Source: Warburgia ugandensis (Eukaryota > Streptophyta > Magnoliopsida > Canellales > Canellaceae). From it: a stretch of DNA of 64,000 bases. The notes beneath the pieces are model-generated. The model was not told where the DNA came from. It did not search any database and saw only the letters and a program-made list of their open reading frames with translations. Below, piece after piece: positions 24,201-39,200 of this stretch. The first letter of the stretch is position 1; each line of letters begins with the position of its first letter. The DNA lies in NCBI GenBank assembly GCA_035236585.1, contig CP141132.1:82140880-82204879 (forward strand), written 5' to 3'. The position numbers were made by a program, and so were the translations under genes.

Positions 24201-27200
24201 TATCTTTTCTGTTTGAAATCTCTTTTAGTGCGCCAATGTGAGCTCCCAATTTGATCCTTGAGCTCTATTCTTGGTTTATAATGAATTGGAACTCCTTTCG
24301 TACCTGTTTGATTTTCTATCCCCTTAACATAGAGTGCCCTCGATGTGAGTTTTTCTTTTTGTATTGCTTTTCCCCGTGGGCAAGTGGGCATTTTTTTTTG
24401 GGAAAACCACAGTTGCTCCAATGTCACCTGCTAACAATCATTGTCACATGATTGACCAATATTAAGTTGTCACCCCATAACTAATATTTTATTACAAGTT
24501 CCCTACAATGTGTAAATGACAATAGTGAAAAGACAATTTATAGTTTTTTGGTGAAAGCAAATGAACATTGTACAAGTAAAAGGGCAACATCTTCTCAGGA
24601 AATATGCTCTCAACAATCACATCACACCATACCTAATCAAAAATATCTGTTGCAAATAGATAATTTCACCGAACTGTGCAATCATTTTCTGGTACCTCAT
24701 TGCTGATCTTGAACCAGGAGACCTTCACATTCAGCTTGGTTACTGCTTCCTGTTAGATGATATTCTGATAATTTCTGTTGTCGAAAATAACCTTACAGAC
24801 ATGCTTTGCAATCATACAAGTTCTTTGGAAAATATTCTGTTGTTGCCAATCCTTAGAATCTTCACCTTTAGGGCTTAGGAAAATTCCTGGATATAACTAG
24901 GGCAATCCTGAATACTTTTGAATTTGACATGGTAGGTACCATATTCTGCACTATCCATTTTCTTTTCTGATATGGAAGGAATGGAGAAACTGATTAATTA
25001 TTAATTACTAAGGAGTGATCTAACTGGATCTTTACAGTATGTAATTCTCCAAAATTTACAGGTCAAATCTGCTGTGGCTTTTGTGCTGGTAGATAGGTTT
25101 TCAGTACTTAATGTTTCCTAATACTCGCACATTCTCAGGAAGTGATTGTTGGCAAATGCAATGTGATCTGTACATCGAAGGACACAAGAAATTGCCGACC
25201 TTCCGAAGAAGAAATGAAAATGGCTGACTTCATTTTCTACCGTACGTTCAATGTTGCAAACTGTACAATATCGGATAAAATAGACAAAGATAAAATAGCT
25301 GGAATTGAGGGTATGTTTTTCCTTGCGTGGTTTTTTTTTTTTTTGTTGTGATACTCAAGTCCTGAAGTTTGGTTACTGATGGAGGGTCTTTCAATTTCGT
25401 GTTGCATGTGGTGCTTCCTCTCCAGTTAGTGATCTTCTCAATAGAAGACAAACTCAAAGCCCTGCTGCTACTTCAAAGCTTATGGCAAATGGAAGAGATG
25501 AAAACAAGGACATGGTTGAGAAAAACCCAGTATCATTCAAGTTAGACTTGATGCAAGCGCTTAAAGGTGTGGGGAAGGCCGAAAAGGCTGGTCCAGGTAC
25601 AAAATCAGCAGAAAAGGAAGATGCTGGCTTGAAAGTTTCAGCCGTCAAAGACTATGTTCTTTCTCCCAATGATGCAGAATCTAAGGAAACTGTTATTCCC
25701 AAGTTCAGGCAGGAACCTTTTTCAGATGGGATAACCTCACCAAGAAAAGAAGCTGGTTCTTCAACTGAGGATGTTGCTGTTAGGCTGACAGAAGCTAAAC
25801 AGAAACCGAAGCCTGTTAGAGATTCAGGTCTTCTAGATGATAGGGCTCCCAAGAAAGCAAGGCTCATTGATGACTCATCTAAAACTTCCGAGAAACTGCA
25901 GTCTAATGTCTCTCTCCCATTATCACATGAGAAAAACAAGAGTGAGACTGTTGTACGGAAGGTTGATTCAGATGAGGAACATTCGGAAGACAAGGGGAAA
26001 TTTGCACCTGTCAGAGATTCATTTGCGCTGGAAGAAGGACCTTCTAAAAATCTAAAGCCCGAGGAGAAGAAATCCAAGCTTTCTGATGGAGCATGGCATA
26101 GAACAAATCCCATGACTGCCCCAAAGAAAGATGCAGAACTTGGTGCGGGGAAAATAGAAGTAACTCGAAAGGCAGATGCTGTAAGTTTTATGTATATAGT
26201 TATATGTAATGATCAGAATTTGCTTCGAGTATGCATATATAATCATTTATAATGATTAGAATTTAGTTGAAGATGCATCATAGATGGGTAATAGCCTCTA
26301 GCATGTGCTTCTGTACTCCTGATTAAGAAAGCTGGATATGATTTATTAGCTTTTTAGATTGTACTTCTGGCTATTTCCCTTAGCCTTCTTTCTGCTCTTT
26401 CCATTTCCATTTTTATTCTAAGAGAACATGGTATTTTTCCCCTTCATGATATGATAACCATTTGTTATCTTGTGGAAAATATTTGTTTAACTCATCTATT
26501 CCCGTTAGATTATCTCTTCCGGTGGTGATGTCATCCAAATGCTACTAAATCAAGAGAATAGTGTCAGGGTATCTCCTTAAAATAAGTAGACAACGGTCTG
26601 CTTGACTCAAACAAACAGCATAATCTATTACCAGGTAATTTAACTTTTCAACAAGGGTACATTTCTCCCAACCAGATAATTTATCCGACACCCCTTTAGC
26701 AACAACCTGGAAGGTTTTATCCATACGTGCTTCTTCTTGTAAATCACTGGCGACGAAGCATTTTTTGCATCAAATTGGTGAAATAGCCAATCTATGTTTC
26801 AATGAATATGAGAGTTCATGCTTAAATTAATTTTCATAATGGGGCAGATTTCTTGAGTTAGCTCTAGAAAAGGTTTAGACATATCCATTGGCCGTAATTG
26901 TAGCATTATTCTCTTGATCAAGCCCCTGGAAGAAGGTATTAGTTGTATATATCCAGCTGCCAACAACATGTTTTTGTGATGGCAGGCAAGCAATTTGTGA
27001 CAATATACCAAATGTCTTTCCGTAGAAATATTCAAATATATTCTTGATAATCATGAAACTTAAGAACTTCCAAATGGAAAACACATATATTTAAGAATGT
27101 TTTGACCTCTGTACCTGTAGCTACTAACTCATAAATCAGGTCTAAATGTCGACCAAATCTGTTATTCACATCAGCTTTTCTCCCGTGCTTTTTTTTCTTT

Positions 27201-30200
27201 TCCCTTTCAAATTTTATGTGAGGAACTTCCATTGCTTGCATGGTTAATAAAATGTGCTCTTGCATCTTGGAACAACTTTGCAATACACTTTTGAAGGAAC
27301 GGTTTAGTAACCATCACAGTCCCTACAGCCATTTCTTTACCTATCTATGATCTGTCTGAAGCAGCATGGAAGTAGATTTAACAGATTTGACCTAAGACAA
27401 AAGAAAACATTCCCTTCAATTATTTTTGGAGCCTCCAGGGCAGTCTTTAGCATAATAAATCTTCTAAGTTTTGGGCATAATTTTGTAATAAAAAATCTCA
27501 GCTTTCTTTCCAGATTAATCTTAAGATTCATGTTTTAACAATTTTAGCAAGGAGAGGAGTGGGATTGAGTGCTAGTAAATATTGATAACCAAGTACCCCA
27601 AAAAGACCACTTATGATATTTGGAATTGATAATCTATGAGAGAGGAGAGATTGAGGGGGTGTTACCCAAAGAATCTAGGCAAGTTGGAACAAATGGAGAT
27701 GTGCCTTTGGAGTTTTGTGTGATTGGCGGGTGCCATTCAAAGTGAAAAGAAAATTTTATAGGACGGCTGTAAGGCTGGCCATGCTCTATGGATCAGAGTG
27801 TTGGGCTGTTAAAGAACAACATGTACATATGATCAGCATAGCTGTGGATGAGTGGCAAGAGAAGAGAGGATAGAATTAGAAATGAAAACATCAGAGGAAA
27901 CTTAGGAGTAGCACCAATAGGTAGCAAGATAAGGGTGGGTAGTCTCAGATGGTTTGGACATGTGATTATGTCTATTATTGACACAAATACGAAGTGTTCG
28001 ACTCTGCAACTCCTGAAAATTCAGAAAGGGTAACACCTGTAAATCTAATCACTAACAGATGTATATATATCATCAATCAAACATGTTGCTTTCATGGTTT
28101 GTCATTGGCACTCAACCAGACAACAACTTTGATAAATCAAATGCTTAATGGATATATGTTCCATAGATAATGAAATAAAGTCTGGGAAATAAATTAAGGT
28201 AGGGAAAGCAAAATGCTAAGTGGAAAGTGTTTGAATTCTAGGTGTTTATATTGTTTGACTACATTGTTATGTTTATAACATTACTATAAGTTCTTATCTT
28301 TTTCTGGATTGTTGTTGTGGTACTAAAAGCAACTTTTTACATGGTTTTATCTGTTGTGTTGTTTGCTTATTGCCTTAAAGTTAGTCCCATTGAATGGCAG
28401 TTTTTCTTAGTCTAGCTAATGTTAGTTTTTCATTTTTACCTTCTTTTTTTTTTCTTGCAGGATACTACTAAGTGGTTCAAGCAAAAAGTGAGTAACAATT
28501 TTCAATATGCTTATGAAGGTTTAATTTGCATACATGTAAATTAACTGTCCACACATTTTAGTAAAATGCACATGCTCTGCTTCATTCAGTGCCTTGCCTA
28601 GTTCTTAAAAATTCCGTTCGATTTTTGGTCCATATTGTCTTGACCACCCATCCTCGCTCCCACCATGCTTTTCTTCTTCTGTCATGTTGATTGTTACCAC
28701 CTCATGTCTTTTAGTTTCTTCAGTTGTTTTGATATCCAATCCATATTATGGTAGTCGTGGGCTAATTTAGATTTCATAGGAAGGATTTGATAGTTGCTGC
28801 AGGGATCTTTTTTATTATTTATGTTTCTGCTTTGGCATAAGTTAGTGGTGTTCCCAAGTTATACTGTAAGCTATTTTTCTAAATGCTACAATAAAATGTG
28901 AAACACTCCCAATTGCAAGCATTTCATATGAAATGTTTGTTGTACCGAGAAAGAAAATTTGAATTGTAATTGAAAATCTTAGCATTAGAATCTAAAGGAT
29001 TTAAAATCAGCCAAACTAAGACAGAATCTATGGAATGCAATTTAGCAAGGAGAGGAGTAGGAGTGGAATACCAGTTAAGATTGATAACCAAGAAGTCCCC
29101 GTAAAAGACCACTTTTGGTACTTAGGATCAATGATTCATGAGAGTGGAGAGATTGAGAGGGAGGTTACCCAGAGAATCCAAGTGGGTTGGAACAAATGGA
29201 GATGTGCAGCTGCAGTTTTGTGTGATTGGTGAGTACCACTCAAACTAAAAGGAAAATTCTATAGGTTGGCCATAAGGGCGGCCATGCTTTATGGATCAGA
29301 GTCTTGGGCGGTTAAGGAACATCATGTTCATAGGATGAGCATCGCGGAAAGAGGAAACCTAGGGGTAGCACCAATAGATAACAAGATGAGGGAGATTAAG
29401 CTTAGATGGTTTGGATATGTCTATAGGAGACCAAAAACGGCACCGGTTAGGAGTGAGGCAATGCAAGTAGAAGGTTCTCAAGGGCAAGGGGAAGGCCCAA
29501 AAGAATGTGGATAGAAGTGGTGAAAAAAGATTTAAAAAATTTGGGACTAAATGAAGCCATGGTACTTAATAGAGAGGAATGGAGGAATAAGATTCATGTG
29601 GCTAACCCCTAATTGGGATAAGGTCTTGATGATGGTGATGATGAAGAATTGAAAATCTTGAAAGATTGAAGCCATTTCTTGCATATGTTTCTTGTGCATG
29701 CACACGCGCACACACATACACACACAGACATATATATATGTATGTCTCCACTGAGAAGTGCAAAATACATATGCAGTCCCCTTATATGTTGTAAGGATCA
29801 TTTGTAGTGTTACTTGGTGACATTTGTATGACTATTCAAGGGATTTATTGTTGTTGAATCTCCTTCTTATTTGTGTAACATTTTCTTGTAGCTTGCTTGC
29901 GTCATTTCTCTGAAGTTGGAGGATAACTTGTTTTCAAGTTTTTAAGCTTTGCACTTAGGAATTTCATTTGCTACGTCCAACCTAGATAGAATTCATTGAA
30001 TTATTGAATGGAAATTTTCACTGGAGGTTTTCATACTTCAATTCTCGAACAGTAATTCTGTATCATTTTTCAGATTGTTTAGTTGCAAATACCTGCAAAT
30101 GTGATAATGAGAACTCATTTTAAATTCAAGTTATGTGCCTTCTTTGATGTTGCGCTTGCAACTTCCATATCTCAAACGTTTTGTTGTATTGATTTCTTCA

Positions 30201-33200
30201 TTAATATTTTTTTTGTCAATCATTGTAATTTTCTGGAAATACTCTTTTGTTTCTTGGAACTTGTGTCGAACATTGTAGGTCAAAGAATTGCAACGAATCT
30301 TTGAATCAATGAATTCTATGCTACTTCTTTGTTCACGTGGTTGACCTCGTCCATGATATTGGAAAAGTCCTTTAGATTGTTTCTTTAGCTGGTATCTGTG
30401 ATCAGCTAAAACAATCTTTTTTCTAGTTTATAACTGGTTCCTCTGGATACATGATCTGCAATTTGTGAACACAAGAATAATTTGCTCCTGTAAAAAGAAT
30501 AGTTTGTTCAACTTTAGTGAAGTCTTTTTCTTAACAGTGTCTTACATTTGTCTGATTCAATATGCGTGGTGATCCAACCCAATTGTAATGCAGCTGAATA
30601 TCAATGAACCCGAAATTTTGTAACTGAAATCTCACAAGAGTCAACAAATGAACCCTAGAAAAAGCCTTGGCCTGCTTCTCCTTCTTTTAAATTTTTTTAC
30701 AACTCTAATTGTGATATTTAAATATGAAACATCAACAAAAGACTAAAATATCCTAATTAAGACTCTTCTGGAGGTAGAAATGTCCAAAACCTACTTATTC
30801 TCTAAATAAACCGTAAAACTAAAGTAGAAGACATCTAGCTGCTGTTGCCTTCACTTGTGACCCTTCTTTGAAGCTTTGAGTTGATCTAAATAGTCCAAAT
30901 AAACTTGGGTTGCTCGTCCACCTCAAATTTCCACCCCCTTCTATCTCTGCAATCAGCCAGCTCTTGTGACCAGCCATGGAGTCTTAATTTTAGCAATCAT
31001 GGAGGATCAGAACTAGCAATGATGCCAATCTGATGTAGAAGCAACCAGAAGGAAACAAAAGCATATATGTAGGAGGATATGTTCTCTGATGAAGAGCTGG
31101 AAACTTCAGAATCTGTTTCAGTCATATCATCATTTTCTTTTTGCTTCTTTCAATTGCACAGTAACTCAGGAAATGGCATAATGAAAGGAACACTGGTCTT
31201 TGCTGCTAGGGATTTGGGCAAAATATGATTGTTCAGTTCCTATATGACTATCACCAAAATACCCCCTATGTCACTGTCCTACGTGTAACAACTGAAGGGT
31301 GTTTTTAGTTAAACAATTTATTATGGAGACCAAATACCTGCCCTTTATCCAGATTTGATCCTAAGACATCTGAAGCTCCCTGCATAAACCTTACTACTAC
31401 CTCATAATTAAGTTGGAAAGAAATTTCGCCATTAGAAGTTTCTTACCTTGTCTACACTGATGTATTTTATTAAAAATCAAAACCGAAACTATCTTACTGA
31501 AAATTTTGATTGATGCCTTTGAAGATCCTCCATAAGACATGGCTATTCTTCCTAATCTTGGTCATTAGCATTCTCTACGGTCTGTACATCTTCCGGAAAA
31601 CCTTTTTTGATTAATTCTCTCTGTCTTCTCTGTAAGAACAAAACACTGTTTGTTCAAACTTGCATTTTCTTAACCCTTGTACATGGTCCAAACCTGGGTA
31701 TCACTGAAAGAACTGCATTATAATGGAAATACAGGAGAAAATAATATACTCTGTTGAGAACTTTTGTAAAATGAAACAAATAGGGATTTGCCTGGGGCTC
31801 GCTAAAGTCTACAATTCCTTGCCAACAAACTGAAACCTCACTTTCCACAAACCATGTCCTTTAGGTTCTCTGCTGATGTCAGTATGATATCATCTCTATG
31901 TCATTGTAATTTTGATACTGATCTTCTGGGGCATTTTCAATTCATTGTTCTCCCATATCTTCTTCCACATCTGAGTATCCTTGTTCATGGAGTTGCTATA
32001 TCTCTTATATAGGTATATTTCTGGCTGTTTTGTGATTATGAATCATTAGCATTTAAGATTTTTTGGATTTTCGTCTTTCACCTTCAAAGGAGGCCTCTTA
32101 TTGTTTCCTTTTTTTTTTTCCTTTTCTTTTGGGTGATTGTATCTGTCAAATGGAACAATTGTAGCTTTTAAAGTGGATATTCATTTGTACTTTTCAGCCT
32201 TGGGATGAGAGGATACAGACTGCTCATGAGCAAGGGACACTTCTCCTGCTTGAAAACTTGGATCCAGCTTACACTTCAGCAGAAATTGAGGTATATATCC
32301 TGAGATCAGCTTTGGGAGCATAAATAGAGATCTTCTCTCTTTGGATCTTACAAAAGCTGACAGTTATTCATTACGTAATGTCAGCTGGTTTCTTTTCTGG
32401 TCTTGGAAGAAATTCTTTCAAGAAGGTTTTACTTTATAATCTGTTTCCATTTTGGCTAATAAGTTATTGAAAATGAAATCCCTTTTACGATATTAGGAAA
32501 CATATTGCCATATTGCCAAAGATGCAATGGAAATATGTGACATTTTCTAAATTTCTGTGACTTTTTTGTATGTTTATGCTTTCTTATGTTCCTGCATATG
32601 AGATACACATGCAGCTACCTATTTTGCTTCGATGTGAATGGGAAGTATATTCCTCCACGCATGCAGCTAGAAGTACTCATCCTTGTAGACTGTTGGTAAT
32701 CGAAACAGTTCCAGTCATGCAGCTAGCCTTTTTGCTTCAATATGAAGAGTAATATTTCCTGCACGTGCAACTAAAAGTACATGGGTGCAGACTGTTGGCA
32801 ATGCTAACAGCTGATTTTCTGCCTTTATCTTAGCCAGGTGCTCCCCAAAAAATATTTTCCATTTCATGATAACACTGTTTCCGTTTTGGCTAAAAAGTTG
32901 AAAATAAAATCCCTTTTACTGCATTAGGAAACATATTGCCACATTGCCAAGGATGCAATGGAAACACGTGACATTTTCTAAAATTCTTGAACTTTTTTGA
33001 ATGTTTGTGCTTTCTTATGTTCCTGCATGTGAGATACACATGCAGCTACCCATTTTGTTTTGATATGAACAGAAATTATGTTCCCCATGCATGCAGCTAG
33101 AAGTACTCATTCTTGTGGACTGTTGGTAATCCAAACAGCTCCAGTCATGCAGCTAGCTTTTTTCTTCAAAGAGTAATGTTTCCTACACATGCAACTAGAA

Positions 33201-36200
33201 GTACATAGGGGGTGCAGACTGTTGGTAATGCTAACAGTTGATTTTCGGCCTTTATCTTAGCCAGCTGCTCCCCAAAAAATATTCTCCATTTTATGATACC
33301 ACTGGTTCTGGTTCCTTGTGGTCCGCCCCTTCCCTGGACCCCGCATAGGCGGTAGCTTTGTGCACAGGGGCTGCCCTTTTTTCAGTCTCTTCAATGAGGA
33401 TGATTTTGGTGCATGGCTTATCTAAAGATATGTGGCAGAAGATGAGCTGTTGAAAGCACCCAAAATTGGATGCCTTGTATATATGCTTTTTAATTGTTGA
33501 AGTAAATCTTTATAACATTATGGTTTATGGATGCTAGAGGTAGATGATACCATATGAGGCTTCCATTAAATATAATCGTAGTTTTCATTTTTGGTTGCTT
33601 TTACGCATCAAATGATGGGTACTATGTGAATTTTTTTTTTTTTCATGTTTAATTTGTTTCTCTATGTATTTCAGGATATAATTTGGCATGCATTTGGAGA
33701 AAGTTGCACAGCAAAGGTGATACAATGGACACTATTTTCTAGCCCACATAGTGGTAAGATGTCTTACACATGAGTACTTCCAATGGGATTATCAAGTTAT
33801 TTTAGTCATTTGTAATTGATCATCAAGGCGTCACTGGAAAACTGGACTGTTTATTAGTTAGCCTTCTGAATATCCGTAAAATATCATTGAAAAGCATTTT
33901 ATTTGTCATGTCTCATAGAGCATGATGACAATGTAATTCTTGTGTTCAGGTCAAGCTTTTGTTATTTTTAAAACAAGAGCTGCAACGGAGAAGGCTCTTA
34001 AAGAGTTAGATGGAGGTTGTTTAATGCTACCAAATGGAAGGTGGGAAACTAAACAAACATGTCCTCATAGTCATTTACGTGCGAAGATATCCTGGATAAG
34101 ACAACTAATTCCTTGTATAAATAAGCAGATATTATCATGCTGTTTACAATGATACTCTAGTTTGGTTGATTATATGCTGAATGGATATAATGTGTGTGAA
34201 TGTTTTGTATGGATTTGGTATGTGATAGTGCTCATGTTGTTAGTTTTATCCTAACCTATGTTGCCAGTTCGGGAATTGTGAAGCTATAAGGGGGAAGCAC
34301 GGAAGCGCCACACCAAAAATATAGTTCACATAATTTGCCATTTTAAAACTAAATGAAAGTGCTTAACATCTATGAGCCATAATCCATAACCCTATTCCAC
34401 AACTTCAAAGATTACAAAATGTCAAAAGCTCTTCATTCTCAAGAAGCTACTGAAACAGGAACTCAAGCCCCAATATTTAGCTGGAATTCATTCCATAAGT
34501 CATGAGATTTGCTGGAAAAATGAAAAGCGAAACATTCAGCACTTCTGATTGCTGTTGAGCATCAAGAAACCAGAATTGATGGTAGGTCAAGCATCAAGAA
34601 ACCAGAAAACAGGTCTGCTGTTTCTCTCACCTTGGTATAGATTAGAGAATCAGAAATGATGAGCACCAAGAAACCAAAAATCATGGAGGTCGAGCACCAA
34701 CAAATAGCTCATCCTTTTTCCAGCATGCTTCAGAGAAACAGAAGTGACAGCTCTTCTTCTTCTTGCTGTTTTCCCACCTTGAAACAGGAAAATGAAGAGA
34801 TGAGACGGAGAAATAGTTTCTGGTAGTTCTTAACATTGAAAACGAGCTACTCCATCTTTGCTGACAGTGAAAAAAAGGAAACTAATTCAAAATTCACAAA
34901 TCATCTTCAACAGAGAAATTTAACTGGAAACCCAAAAAAAAGAAAAAAGAAAACAGAGTTGACGGTGTTTTCCTGTTGTTGGTCAGAGCTGACAACATTA
35001 GCCAGAAATCAGTCTCTTCTTAAACGAACCAGAAGCGAGAAAAAAATAGACAATGTTTTCCTGTCCTTAGTTGAAGCTGAAGGTCAGAAATCAGTCTCTT
35101 TTGCAGGAGAAATTGACGAAATTTCGTTGACAGTTTCTTCTAATTCTTAACATTGAAAATGAGCTACTCCATCTTCATTGACAGTGAAAAAAGAAACTAA
35201 TTCAAAAGTCACAAATCATCTTCACCAGAGAAATTGAACTCCCCCCCCCCCCCCCCCAAAAAAAAAAAACAACGTTGACAGTGTTTTCCTGTTGTTGGTC
35301 AGAGCTGACAACATTAGGCAGAAATCAGTCTCTTCTTAAACGAACCAGAAATGAGAAAAAAATAGGCATGTTTTCCTGTCCTTAGTTGGAGTTGAAGACG
35401 TTTGCTGGAAATTTTAGTAAGAAATCAGTCTATTTTGCACGAGAAACTGATGAAATTTCGTTGACAGTTTCTGCTAATTCTTAACATTGAAAACGAGCTA
35501 TTCCATCTTCATTGACAGTTAAAAAAAGGAAACTAATTCAAAAGTCACCAATCTTCTTATTCTTCTTCTTTAAAAGAAAAATTGAACTGAAAACCAAAAA
35601 AGAAAAGAAAAGAAGAGTTGACTGTGTTTTCCTGTTGTTGGTCAGAGCTGACGACATTAGCGAGAAATCAGTCTCTTTGCCAGAAATTTCTACCAGAAAT
35701 CAGTCTATTCTTAAATGAGCAAAAAATAGACACTGTTTTCCTGTCCTTTGTTGGAGCTGAAGACATTTGCGGGAATTTTTTGTCAGAAATCAGTCTATTT
35801 TGCAGGAGAAATCTATGAAATTTCGGCATTCTCTATCTGGGTCACTGCTTGGCATTTTACATATAGAGGGCTTGATCTGTTTTGGGTTTTTGACTTTCTC
35901 CCTTCTTGCTAAAATACCTACGAGGTTTATGTTATTTACAGGAACTGTAAGTAATGACATAATCGTGGCTTATTTTTTAAATGACAAAAAGACAAGAAAA
36001 AAAAACAGAAATCACAGGAAGCATGTCTCTCCTTGATCGGAAGTATGAATCCAATTGATCTGAAGCGTGACAGAATCGGTCTGATGTGTGAATGTTTTTA
36101 CTTGGAAGCAGAACAAGGATTAATCAGAAGCATTAATGAAGTGCGAATTACAGAATCCAGGATTCACGCTTCTTTTCCCTCTTTTTAAGTGTGAATCTGG

Positions 36201-39200
36201 GATTTGCGAATCCTGATATGACGACGCTTCCCGGCAACATTGACTCTACCAAGCCCTTCTAATTCTGTTGCCTTCTTCTTTCTTCTGGCTCTTAGTTGTC
36301 TGTGCCTGACACTGAGAAATGATTTGGCTCCTTGATGGCATTGTATACATTTTTTATCTGGAAGAATGTGAGCCAGAGGGTCCTATTGTGGACTTGCCTA
36401 GAAGTGACCCCATTTTTGCATCAAGAGGTCTGGCCTTTGGATAATTGAACCCCTCATCTCATTGCTCCGGCCTAGATATTATGTAACCAAACAATCATGA
36501 CGATTTGGTGATTATAGCTTTGTGAAAGCCATGTTTTTAGGAGTTGATTTAGACTGTTGTTCTATGGAGTTTCTTACCGCCCTTTTCTTGTGGTAAGAAA
36601 TTCAGTTTTCAGATGCTAGAGTTCTCCCATCCACATATTGTTTGATCCACTAGATATCCATGACAGGAGCAATAAGATGAACTTGTCCAATCATCCAAAG
36701 GAGGGCCCCTTCAAGCAAAAATGAGGGGCACTTCTAGGGAGCTTCCCTAGAGGTCCTTCAGCCTGGCATTCCTCCTTTTCTTTTGCTGATGTGCAATGTG
36801 CGCAGCTGCTATACATATGATGATAAAGCCTCTCATGTGATCCTTCCCTGGAAAAGATAAAAAATAAGAAAGTTTGATGTTGTATGTTATTCAACGGACA
36901 CCTCCCCGTTCAACAGATTTTCTTAGCTGATATTGTGTTTGTGCTGGTGCCAGACCTCTCGTAGGTAGCAAAGGAACTCCAAGGACGACAGGAAAGGCAT
37001 CTAAATTTCCTGGCCATCTTTATGTCGAGAAAATTAAACTGCAAATGCAACGAGAGGAAATTGTATGTGTTCAACCTTTTCATTTCTCCCTTTTCCTTTT
37101 GCTGTTGCTCCCTGTATTGGTTTTCTTGGTCAAAATGCTTGAATCCTGATCTTATGGAATTCGTGTTTCATCTTAATTCTGACTTAGAATATTTTCATTT
37201 GTAGAGAAATGCAGTCTCCACTTCGCATTGTTCTCAGGGCAACACAATTGAATATGAGATGGCCATGGAATGGAGGTTACTGCAAGAAAGATCAGAAAAC
37301 TGGTGGAAGGAATTATATAAGGTCTGTATATGACCCCCCTTATTATAATCTGATTACCAATTCCATCATTGCTATTCCAAATTTTCAAATTTCCAAACAA
37401 AGCGTAATTGACAATCCTTCTTTGGGCATTTATTTAGTGATGTAAGAAGTTTGAGTGCTGGCATAACAACAAAATGTTAAACTAAAATTATGGTAATCAG
37501 TACTTTTTGATGTATAGGATGGCCATAAGGCCAGCCATGCTCTATGGATTAGAGTGTTGGGCAGTTAAGGAATATCATGTTCATACGATGAGGGTCGCGG
37601 AAATGAGGATGTTGAGATGGATGAGTGGCAAGACAAGAAAGGATATAATTTGGAATGAAAACGAGGAAACTTAAGGGTAGCAGTGATAGCTAACAAGATG
37701 AGGGATATTAGACTTAGATGGTTTGAACATGTCCAAAGGAGATCGAAAACTGCACTAGTTAGTAGTGAGGCAATGCAAGTATAAGGTTCTAAAATGGCAA
37801 GGGGAAGGCTCAAAAGAACGTAGATAGAAGTGGTGAGAAAAGATTTAAAATCTTTGGACTAAATGAAGCCATGGTACTTAATAGAGAGGAATGGAGGAAT
37901 AAGATTTATGTGGCCGACTCCTAATTGGGATAAGGTCTTGTTGATGATGATGAGTACTTTTTGGTGTATAAATTATTTTATTATATATCCTGTATTTTGT
38001 TATAAATTACTTCTTCCATATCCATTTTTGGCAGAGTAATACTTTATTAATTGTCCTAAAAAATGTATGGGATTAGTAGTTGGCTAGTTGTATGCTATAT
38101 AATAATATCTGAGGCTAGCCTATATGTTACTTTTAAATTGTGAATGTGAAGACTTGGACCCTTTTGTCATTTCCTGTCTCTTTACTGGACTAGGAACCTT
38201 TATGTTTCATGTTTTGGTTGGGGTGGGGGGTGTGATTGCTGTTAAACATGTAGTTACTGATGGAAATCATGATGCGGGTTAAATGAATATAACTTTTAGA
38301 ATATTAATATTTGGGATTTTGATGATGAGGCTCCTATACATTCTTGGCACTTTTGAAATTAGCTATTAATAATTCCCAAAGGAACTATTAGCATGCAATT
38401 GAAGTTTCCATTATCAGAGGGAGCACATCTAGGAATTCATATATGGGGCTGTTATGAGTAGATGAAAATAAAAGTGGAACCTACTTTTTCAATGATCAGA
38501 ACAATCAGTTCACTGGGCTACAAACAGAGATTCTCCTATGTTAAATTTGATTTGTGGAGGAGCTTTGTTGAATTTTATAGACTGTAGTGTTACATTTTTT
38601 CACTGTCGATGTAAATCTGAAAGGCAACCGTTATATAGGATTGTCTTTTGTTGCATAGCTCATGTGTAGTAGGCCTAGCAGGTAAATGATTGAACCATCA
38701 AAGAGGTGATCTCCACTTTACTTTCTCCTGCTCCAATAGGTATGCATGCATCCTTAACCAGATATGTTGGCATTGTATTTCCGTGCTTCCTTTTGACATT
38801 GAAGCCTTTGCTCCCTTTTTTTTGTATTTTTTTTTCTAGTTGAATATGGAGTTTTGTGAAAGGAAAGGGAGTTTAGTTCCTGACACTGGTGAAACTTATC
38901 TTTTGCAATCAAAATCCTTCCCATAGATGTGGTGGATGCAATAAGTTCTTGTGTTCTACCATTATGATTGGGCTGCAAGATGCCATTATCTGCTCTCCCT
39001 CCCATGCTATGTTTGGTACTATGCCATTTTCAATCACCTAAAGACTGTCAAACAGAAAACATTTGAAAAAGTGCCCTTACCATTTAGCAGCTAATGATGT
39101 ATTAATCAATAACCAAGAAAATAATGGTAACTAAGCAACTGAAAGAAAACTACTTACTCAGAAATACAATATTCGTGCAACAGGACCAAAAATAATATAG

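Noticed and set aside
25652..26113. 153-codon minus-strand ORF, Ser-rich
   Set aside because: It is the antisense shadow of the ASI1 linker exon 25426-26180.
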